Assembly: GCA_016928755.1 (NCBI GenBank)
Contig: JAFGKB010000329.1
Location: 1-6,961, forward strand
Length of the DNA stretch: 6,961 nt
Source: Anaerolineae bacterium
Lineage (GTDB): Bacteria > Chloroflexota > Anaerolineae > B4-G1 > SLSP01
Direction of reading: 5' to 3'
The translations under genes were made by a program, and so were the position numbers. The notes beneath the pieces were generated by a model. That model was not told the origin of the DNA. It made no database searches and saw nothing but the letters and a program-made list of their open reading frames with translations. Below, one piece after another: positions 1 to 3,771 of this stretch. Within the stretch, counting starts at the first letter, position 1. Each line of letters starts with the position of its first letter.

Positions 1-36
1 TGCACTTTCTTAAGTGCCCGTGATTTCTTAATCACG
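1..36. repeat. Two adjacent hairpins with a shared TTTCTTAA core, 18-nt period
   Basis: Positions 2-17 can fold as GCACTT-TCTT-AAGTGC, and 19-36 as CGTGATT-TCTT-AATCACG. The central TTTCTTAA (6-13 and 24-31) is identical and exactly 18 nt apart, while the outer stem bases differ but remain complementary within each hairpin. The first hairpin recurs exactly at 104-120. The array touches the left edge and may continue beyond it. Confidence 0.6.
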
Positions 37-77
37 CAGCACCTGATTTTCGTTATCGTTGGTGTAGCTCGCCACAT
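1..77 (-). CDS. Possible start of a small minus-strand ORF (partial, off left edge)
   Basis: On the minus strand an ATG (75-77) follows an AGGAG Shine-Dalgarno (83-87) with a 5-nt gap, and the frame stays open to the window edge, giving 25 codons that begin MWRATPTITKIRCCV. The peptide is basic and has two adjacent cysteines; I recognise no family. It lies downstream of the ParB-like gene on the same strand, 93 bp beyond that gene's stop. Its first codons are part of a sequence duplicated at 124-162, where the second codon is TAG instead of TGG. Two consecutive 6-codon blocks (V-I-K-K-S-R and A-L-K-K-V) arise from an 18-nt repeat. It may be a real gene or only an open frame through a non-coding repeat: the plus strand is also open here, so coding is uncertain. 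Confidence 0.25.
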   Translation of the reverse strand, partial: MWRATPTITKIRCCVIKKSRALKKV

Positions 78-162
78 GGTAACTCCTATGAAAATCGGTG
101 CATTGCACTTTCTTAAGTGCGTTGCACCTGATTTTCGTTATCGTCGGTGTAGCTGGCTACAT
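39..162. repeat. Tandem direct duplication of a 39-bp segment
   Basis: Segments 39-77 and 124-162 match at 36 of 39 positions; the differences are at 60/145, 70/155 and 73/158. Each copy is preceded by the same 17-bp hairpin (1-17 and 104-120). In the left copy an extra hairpin (19-36) lies between the hairpin and the segment, so the two copies differ by one 18-nt hairpin unit. This looks like a dispersed or locally amplified repeat downstream of the ParB-like gene. Confidence 0.7.
88..138. repeat. Nested inverted repeat enclosing a hairpin
   Basis: Positions 90-102 pair with 123-136 over 13 base pairs with a single bulged base (129). They enclose the perfect hairpin at 105-120, giving a long stem with an internal hairpin. 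The AGGAG of the possible minus-strand ORF (83-87) lies just outside the stem. No T-run follows on either strand, so I do not call it a terminator. Confidence 0.5.
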
Positions 163-170
163 AGTTGGTA

Positions 171-722
171 TTATGCCAACTGCTGAGCCAGTTTACAGGC
201 CGGGTAGACTTTCTCCCACGGAAGCGTGCCCTTTACTTGTAAAACGGTAACCTCGGCGTCGATAGCCTCGCGCCCCATCGCAGCAGCTACCGAGACCCGG
301 TGGTTACCATCCCGGACAAAGTAAACGTCCCCAACTTGAATCAGTTCCACCGGGGGCAGAACTATCCCCATAATCCTTGCCGCAGCTATTTGTAGCCAGC
401 GCTGCTTGTTATGAGACTTAATAGGATGGAAGTCCCTGTCAAAATCCTCACTGCGTCCCTCACTGCCCTTTATCTGGCTAAGGGAAACGCATTTGATACC
501 GGCATAAGAACGCCTGGTGATTGTACACTGGGACTCGACTTCTTTTAATGACAGCAGGTTGTTTGACCGGTTAGCCAGTCGATTCCACAACTGAACGAAC
601 GCACCTTTCCATTGTGCCCGATGATAAAGTCCTAATGCAGCTTTTACACTTTCGATGTCGCGACTTTTACGATTTACGGTCCCAGATACCTGCATTCCTG
701 GTGAATAACTCCCTGTAAACAT
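171..722 (-). CDS. ParB/sulfiredoxin-fold domain protein, function unknown
   Basis: This is a 183-residue cytoplasmic protein without a signal peptide or membrane segment. The C-terminal half has the ParB/Srx-like signature: LPPVELIQVGDVYFVRDGNHR at about 122-142, then VSVAAAMG (143-150) and IDAEV (154-158). In this superfamily the D-G-N/H-H-R segment forms the nucleotide-binding loop. The N-terminal half has an RRSYAGI motif (70-76) and a GRSEDFDRDF motif (89-98), which in the Chloroflexota and actinobacterial relatives I know precede the ParB-like fold. No helix-turn-helix DNA-binding domain is visible after the ParB-like fold, so chromosome partitioning is unlikely; a nucleotide-binding or regulatory role is possible but unproven. 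The start is fixed by AAAGGAG (729-735) six bases before the ATG. The gene diverges from glgC, and a 12-bp direct-repeat array lies 63-121 bp upstream. Confidence 0.88.
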   Translation of the reverse strand: MFTGSYSPGMQVSGTVNRKSRDIESVKAALGLYHRAQWKGAFVQLWNRLANRSNNLLSLKEVESQCTITRRSYAGIKCVSLSQIKGSEGRSEDFDRDFHPIKSHNKQRWLQIAAARIMGIVLPPVELIQVGDVYFVRDGNHRVSVAAAMGREAIDAEVTVLQVKGTLPWEKVYPACKLAQQLA

Positions 723-728
723 AACCTG

Positions 729-735
729 CTCCTTT
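729..735 (-). promoter_or_regulatory. Ribosome binding site of the ParB-like gene
   Basis: The minus strand reads AAAGGAG, six bases before the ATG at 720-722. This supports the first ATG over the internal Met10. A 5-bp inverted repeat (CTCAC 739-743 / GTGAG 752-756) lies immediately upstream and could act as a small operator or leader hairpin. Confidence 0.8.
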
Positions 736-784
736 CAGCTCACCCCTTTATGTGAGTGAATCTATCTCTATCTTACTTATGGCC

Positions 785-843
785 CGTTTCTACTACGTTG
801 CTTCAAGCGTTTCACAAAGCGTTTCATAGTACGTTTCCGCATA
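785..843. repeat. Iteron-like array: five direct repeats of about 12 bp
   Basis: CGTTTC (once CGTTGC) starts at 785, 796, 808, 820 and 832, so the spacings are 11, 12, 12 and 12 bp. The last six bases of each unit vary, though 808-819 and 796-807 both end in AAG. On the minus strand the motif is GAAACG, reading toward the ParB-like gene. Regular spacing near one helical turn, in a non-coding region 63-121 bp upstream of a start codon, is typical of a site bound cooperatively by several protomers of one regulator. Confidence 0.65.
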
Positions 844-920
844 GAATTACTGCATACGGCTGCACTCTTCATTGATTTACAGTTTATGTTTATCATCTTT
901 TTTAATCCTTCTATAGACGC

Positions 921-998
921 AAAAAACGAGCGGGGCCTTCTCGCTTATATGGGCCTATATTACAGTGCCCAAATCCGGTCTTCGCCGGAACCCGCTCG
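921..998 (-). ncRNA. Candidate structured RNA or terminator-like element
   Basis: A perfect 8-bp stem, CGAGCGGG (927-934) with CCCGCTCG (991-998), closes two inner hairpins: TGGGC/GCCCA (950-954/967-971, 12-nt loop) and TCCGG/CCGGA (974-978/985-989, loop TCTTCG). Together they make a three-way junction of 72 nt. On the minus strand the closing stem is followed directly by six Ts (complement of 921-926), as at the 3' end of an sRNA or an intrinsic terminator. It matches no riboswitch or RNA class that I recognise. The strand is inferred from the T-run alone. Confidence 0.35.
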
Positions 999-1180
999 CC
1001 GGTAATAATTTATATGGGTAATAGGATTGTATTTATCCCGGCAACGGGTGATTATTCGCTGCAAAATGAAGGGTATGAAGCGTCATCTGATTTCGATCTG
1101 TAATTATCATTGGTATCTCCTTATCATCCATTCAAACTGGGCTTATTGTAAGTGATATTTCGATTGTGTGCCTCCGGCAT

Positions 1181-1200
1181 CCAGGTAGAATATTACCTGG
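1181..1200. repeat. Perfect 7-bp hairpin
   Basis: CCAGGTA (1181-1187) and TACCTGG (1194-1200) are perfectly complementary around a 6-nt loop. It lies directly against the next hairpin (1201-1242). No T-run follows, so a terminator is not supported. Confidence 0.5.
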
Positions 1201-1242
1201 TCAATTGGGGAGTTCTCGAAGAACTGAACCGCCCCGCCTTGA
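1201..1242. repeat. Layered hairpin adjacent to the 1181-1200 hairpin
   Basis: The core AGTTCT-CGA-AGAACT (1211-1225) has a perfect 6-bp stem. It is extended by GGGG/CCCC (1207-1210/1232-1235) after a 6-nt bulge, and by TCAA/TTGA (1201-1204/1239-1242). With 1181-1200 it forms a two-hairpin module of 62 bp upstream of the glgC promoter candidate. It could be a palindromic dispersed repeat or a structured RNA. Confidence 0.45.
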
Positions 1243-1264
1243 AATAAAAACGCCCACCAAAATT

Positions 1265-1293
1265 TTGCATTATTTTAAACTTCTCTATATAAT
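1265..1293 (+). promoter_or_regulatory. Candidate sigma-70 promoter upstream of glgC
   Basis: TTGCAT (1265-1270) and a perfect TATAAT (1288-1293) are separated by 17 bp, the optimal sigma-70 spacing. A 10-bp palindrome, CAAAATTTTG (1258-1267), overlaps the -35. Transcription from here would start near 1300 and give glgC a leader of about 210 nt, which contains the inverted repeats described below. Confidence 0.5.
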
Positions 1294-1327
1294 AAGAACG
1301 TCAATGGATTTATAAAAATAAGCCGCC

Positions 1328-1360
1328 TTGACATTTAGGCTCCAACGTACGTTCCATAAT
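1328..1360 (+). promoter_or_regulatory. TTGACA with operator-like palindrome AACGTACGTT
   Basis: A perfect -35 hexamer, TTGACA (1328-1333), is followed by the 10-bp palindrome AACGTACGTT (1344-1353) and then CATAAT (1355-1360). The 21-bp gap between hexamers is too long for a standard promoter, so promoter activity is doubtful. A palindrome with a central CG pair in this position is what an operator would look like. Confidence 0.3.
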
Positions 1361-1455
1361 TGATGGTTACAGGAATTTGGGTCACTAACTTTAAAAATAT
1401 ACTAGTACTCCTTCAAAGTGTAATTGACGGGTAGTTTGACTGCACATGGAGCCTA
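1336..1455 (+). promoter_or_regulatory. Long-range 9-bp inverted repeat in the glgC leader
   Basis: TAGGCTCCA (1336-1344) is perfectly complementary to TGGAGCCTA (1447-1455). The right arm lies inside the loop of the 1405-1489 stem, so both pairings together would make a pseudoknot; otherwise they are alternatives. No known riboswitch class is recognised. Confidence 0.3.
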
Positions 1456-1489
1456 TCTTTAGCCCATCATCTAATACTTGAAAGAGTAC
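1405..1489 (+). promoter_or_regulatory. Long stem just upstream of the glgC ribosome binding site
   Basis: GTACTC (1405-1410) pairs with GAGTAC (1484-1489). The stem continues as TTCAA (1412-1416) with TTGAA (1478-1482) after one mismatch, then GT (1418-1419) with AC (1476-1477) after one bulge. It ends 8 nt before the AGGAGA. Its left arm also contains CTCCT (1408-1412), which could instead pair with AGGAG (1498-1502) and hide the ribosome binding site. Confidence 0.35.
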
Positions 1490-1497
1490 GAGTATGC

Positions 1498-1503
1498 AGG
1501 AGA
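1498..1503 (+). promoter_or_regulatory. Ribosome binding site of glgC
   Basis: AGGAGA lies six bases before the ATG at 1510. This favours the 1510 start over Met5 (1522), although Met5 aligns better with the start of cyanobacterial homologues. Confidence 0.8.
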
Positions 1504-1509
1504 AGCCTT

Positions 1510-2772
1510 ATGCCCAGTTTTATGAAGGATGTTTTAGGTGTTATTATGGGTGGTGGAGCCGGGACACGGCTCTACCCGCTAACTAAGTTACGGGCGAAAC
1601 CCGCCGTCCCCCTAGCTGGCTACTATCGGCTCATTGATATTCCGATCAGTAATTGTATCCACTCAGGGGTAAATCGCATTCATATTCTAACGCAGTTCAA
1701 TTCGGTATCCCTGCACCGTCATGTAACCCAGACCTACCGTTTCGACAGATTCTCAGGTGGCTGGGTGCAACTCCTGGCAGCAGAACAAACACCGGTGAGT
1801 TCTTCCTGGTACCAGGGCACAGCCGATGCCCTGCGCAAACAGCTCTACCAGATTCAAGTCCCCAGACCCGAAGATGTCCTTATTCTCTCCGGTGACCATC
1901 TTTACCGGATGGACTACAGCAAGTTCGTCCAATTCCACAAGGAAAAAGAGGCAGATATTACTATTGCTGTGAAGCCGGCAACAGCAGATGAGGCAACCCG
2001 TTTTGGTATTCTGAAAGCCGATGAGGCGAGTCGCATCCATAGCTTCCGTGAAAAACCCCCTATGGAAGAACTAGACGGATTGGAAAGCTTGCCTGGCGAC
2101 AAACCCTATATGGGATCAATGGGCATCTATGTTTTCCGTACCAAGACGTTGGTCAACATCCTGCGCACAGAAACAGGTTCCGACTTCGGCAAGCACATTA
2201 TCCCGGCCGCTATTGAAAAAGGGTTGAAGGTCTATGCCTACCCATTCGGTGGTTATTGGGAGGATATTGGGACTATACGGGCCTTCTACGAAGTCAATCT
2301 TGAACTGGCCCACCCCAATGCCCGGTTCGACCTTTACCAAGCGGAATGGCCCATTTACACACGTCCGCGCCACCTACCCGGCAGCCGGGTGATTGATTCG
2401 AGCCTGACCCAGGTGCTTTTGGCCCCCGGATGCCAGATTGAGCGCGCGGCCATAACCGGAAGTGTCGTAGGACTACGCAGTGTCGTCCACCCAGGAGCAC
2501 ATCTCCACAAGGTTGTGATGATGGGAGCCGACTACTATGAGACAGAGGCTACCAAGCAGGAAAATAGCCGCGTGGGGTTACCCAATATCGGGGTAGGTGA
2601 AGGCAGCGTTATTGAAGATGCTATCCTAGATAAGAATGCCCGCATTGGCCGTAATGTGGTTATTCGCAGCCATAAAGGTCAACCGGACGAAGAACAAGAG
2701 AGCTATATGATCCGGGATGGTATTGTGGTTATCCCCAAGAATATAACCTTACCGGATGGTACAATTATTTAA
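1510..2772 (+). CDS. glgC: Glucose-1-phosphate adenylyltransferase (ADP-glucose pyrophosphorylase)
   Basis: This cytoplasmic enzyme makes ADP-glucose and pyrophosphate from ATP and glucose 1-phosphate, the first committed step of bacterial glycogen synthesis (EC 2.7.7.27). At 420 residues it is the usual family length. The nucleotidyltransferase domain (about 5-285) has the GGGAGTRLYPLT loop (14-25), RAKPAVPL (28-35), WYQGTADA (100-107), GDHLYRMDY (128-136) with the catalytic Asp129, FREKP (179-183) with the sugar-phosphate lysine Lys182, SMGIYVF (203-209) and YWEDIGT (249-255). The rest is the left-handed beta-helix, ending in PDGTII. The sequence is of the cyanobacterial/plant/planctomycete type. 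Lys375 (DKNARIG) and Lys410 (IPKN) align with the two lysines tied to 3-phosphoglycerate activation in the Anabaena enzyme. No other glg gene is adjacent. A structured leader precedes it and a hairpin follows. Confidence 0.97.
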   Translation: MPSFMKDVLGVIMGGGAGTRLYPLTKLRAKPAVPLAGYYRLIDIPISNCIHSGVNRIHILTQFNSVSLHRHVTQTYRFDRFSGGWVQLLAAEQTPVSSSWYQGTADALRKQLYQIQVPRPEDVLILSGDHLYRMDYSKFVQFHKEKEADITIAVKPATADEATRFGILKADEASRIHSFREKPPMEELDGLESLPGDKPYMGSMGIYVFRTKTLVNILRTETGSDFGKHIIPAAIEKGLKVYAYPFGGYWEDIGTIRAFYEVNLELAHPNARFDLYQAEWPIYTRPRHLPGSRVIDSSLTQVLLAPGCQIERAAITGSVVGLRSVVHPGAHLHKVVMMGADYYETEATKQENSRVGLPNIGVGEGSVIEDAILDKNARIGRNVVIRSHKGQPDEEQESYMIRDGIVVIPKNITLPDGTII

Positions 2773-2795
2773 AAGATGAGGCGTGATGCGTGAGC

Positions 2796-2827
2796 CATAA
2801 GCGGAAGGGATATTCCTTCCGCTTATG
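2796..2827 (+). terminator. Terminator-like hairpin after glgC
   Basis: CATAAGCGGAAGG (2796-2808) and CCTTCCGCTTATG (2815-2827) form a perfect 13-bp stem with a 6-nt loop, 23 bp after the glgC stop. The following sequence (TTGTATAG) is only weakly T-rich, so termination may be partial, or the hairpin may protect the 3' end of the mRNA. Confidence 0.65.
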
Positions 2828-2840
2828 TTGTATAGCCCAA

Positions 2841-2896
2841 GATTACAAAAGTCTGCGTTAAGTTCATCTACAGAGATAATCAAGACTTTTGTAGTC
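2841..2896. repeat. 14-bp inverted repeat upstream of the DUF1361 promoter
   Basis: GATTACAAAAGTCT (2841-2854) pairs with AGACTTTTGTAGTC (2883-2896) over 14 bp with one G-U pair; the inner 11 bp are perfect. The loop is 28 nt. It lies between the glgC hairpin and the DUF1361 promoter. It could be a second, weak terminator or an operator. Ends this precise also resemble a very small inverted-repeat insertion, but no flanking duplication is evident. Confidence 0.5.
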
Positions 2897-2927
2897 TCAG
2901 CTTCCCGCATTTGTCCGGTCTGAATTA

Positions 2928-2936
2928 TGCTATAAT
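2928..2936 (+). promoter_or_regulatory. Extended -10 promoter of a leaderless DUF1361 transcript
   Basis: TGCTATAAT is a perfect extended -10 element (TG at 2928-2929, TATAAT at 2931-2936). No good -35 lies 16-18 bp upstream, as expected for this class. Transcription would begin around 2943-2944, at or beside the A of the ATG at 2944, leaving no room for a ribosome binding site. Confidence 0.65.
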
Positions 2937-2943
2937 TGGCCCT

Positions 2944-3648
2944 ATGGAAGAGATAACTTATCCCCGTTGGGTAAAAGTGCTCTATCAAGAGCATCTGTTT
3001 CTAGCCGGACAAGGCGTTTACCCCGCCGTCCTGTGTACTGCCTTATGTCTAGGGCTTTTTGCCGCCCGTGCTTATATGACGCACACCTGGACCTTCTATT
3101 TTCTGCTCTGGAACCTCTTTCTCGCATGGGTCCCCTACTTGGGCAGCTTATGGGCTATGCGGCTGCATAAGAAACATCCTAAATGGTGGTGGGCACTTCT
3201 AATCCCTGGAATGTTATGTATTGCTTTCTTCCCTAACGCCCCTTATATCATCACCGATTTCCTCCACCTTGCACATCGCCCGCCAATCCCCCTATGGTAT
3301 GACATCGGCCTCATTACCAGCTTTGCCTGGACCGGGATTGTGTTGGCCATTTATGCACTGCGGATTATGCAAGAAATAGTCAAAAACCTGACCAATCCTG
3401 TGATTAGCTGGGCTTTCGCCCTGATGATTGTCGCACTCAGCGGCCTGGGTATCTACCTGGGACGATTTTTGCGGTGGAATAGCTGGGATTTAGTAGTCCA
3501 ACCCAAAGCAGTACTTTACGATATCGCCATCCGCTTGCGCCACCCTCTGGGTAACTTACAAACAGTAGGTGTCACACTACTCTTCAGTACGTTGTTATTT
3601 ACGTGTTATCTTGCCCTCACCGCGGGACCATTCACAAAGCAAAGTTAG
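2944..3648 (+). CDS. DUF1361 family integral membrane protein
   Basis: This 234-residue protein has about six predicted membrane segments: roughly 25-44, 48-70, 82-103, 118-142, 153-173 and 203-228. It carries the family's conserved landmarks: WNLFLAWVPY (56-65), FPNAPYIITDFLHL (96-109), WYD (118-120) and GIYLGRFLRWNSWD (169-182). The conserved polar residues sit at membrane edges, as in a possible transport or catalytic site, but the family has no established function. The frame is open back to a TTG at 2911, but the ATG at 2944 is preferred: the -10 box lies between the two, and no ribosome binding site serves either. The gene is separated from glgC by two hairpins and is followed after 123 bp by the repeat-protein gene, which has its own promoter. 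Confidence 0.88.
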   Translation: MEEITYPRWVKVLYQEHLFLAGQGVYPAVLCTALCLGLFAARAYMTHTWTFYFLLWNLFLAWVPYLGSLWAMRLHKKHPKWWWALLIPGMLCIAFFPNAPYIITDFLHLAHRPPIPLWYDIGLITSFAWTGIVLAIYALRIMQEIVKNLTNPVISWAFALMIVALSGLGIYLGRFLRWNSWDLVVQPKAVLYDIAIRLRHPLGNLQTVGVTLLFSTLLFTCYLALTAGPFTKQS

Positions 3649-3697
3649 AGTTTAGGATAATTTTAATACAAATTTATTAAATATTACACCCCGGTTG

Positions 3698-3706
3698 TGC
3701 TATAAT
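3698..3706 (+). promoter_or_regulatory. Extended -10 promoter of the repeat-protein gene
   Basis: TGCTATAAT is identical to the element before the DUF1361 gene. No clear -35 is seen. The start site would be near 3713, giving a leader of about 60 nt, so this transcript is not leaderless. No terminator is evident between the DUF1361 stop and this promoter, so read-through is also possible. Confidence 0.6.
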
Positions 3707-3761
3707 AGTTTTTAAAAGCCATTCTCAAGCTAAAAGGTAATCCGTATACCTGTATTATCCT

Positions 3762-3766
3762 GGAGG
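3762..3766 (+). promoter_or_regulatory. Ribosome binding site of the repeat-protein gene
   Basis: GGAGG lies five bases before the ATG at 3772. This fixes the start of the large open frame, which would otherwise be overlooked because its stop is outside the window. Confidence 0.85.
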
Positions 3767-3771
3767 CAACT

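Larger units (their letters stand above)
723..1509. other. Divergent gene-free region between ParB-like gene and glgC
   Basis: No convincing protein-coding gene is present in these 787 bp. From left to right it holds the ribosome binding site of the ParB-like gene, a five-copy direct repeat (785-843), a three-stem structured element (927-998), a small GCAA-tetraloop hairpin (1037-1048), two compact hairpins (1181-1242), a sigma-70-like promoter (1265-1293), a TTGACA with a palindrome (1328-1353), long-range inverted repeats (1336-1455 and 1405-1489) and the glgC ribosome binding site. The density of perfect inverted repeats suggests regulatory or structured-RNA content. Confidence 0.7.

Noticed and set aside
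171..722. Chromosome-partitioning ParB
   Set aside because: The ParB-like fold is present, but no helix-turn-helix or dimerisation domain follows, and no parA gene is adjacent.
785..843. CRISPR array
   Set aside because: Units of 12 bp with only 6 conserved bases are far too short for CRISPR repeats and spacers, and no cas gene is present.
1014..1103. 29-codon plus-strand frame beginning MGNRIVFIPATGDY
   Set aside because: It looks protein-like but has no ribosome binding site or promoter, and nothing else supports it.
1168..1245. tRNA-like or cyclic-di-GMP riboswitch-like element
   Set aside because: A GCCTCCGGC stretch and a GGTTC-like piece (minus strand) catch the eye, but the stems and conserved loops of neither RNA can be assembled.
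1193..1270. 25-codon minus-strand ATG frame through the paired hairpins
   Set aside because: No ribosome binding site; the openness is more simply explained by a structured or repeated non-coding sequence.
2841..2896. Insertion-sequence or MITE terminal repeats
   Set aside because: The arms are only 28 nt apart and no target-site duplication or transposase is seen; a simple hairpin or operator is the safer reading.
2911..2943. Upstream TTG start that would extend the DUF1361 protein by 11 residues
   Set aside because: No ribosome binding site precedes it, and a perfect extended -10 element lies inside the extension; the ATG at 2944 fits a leaderless start.
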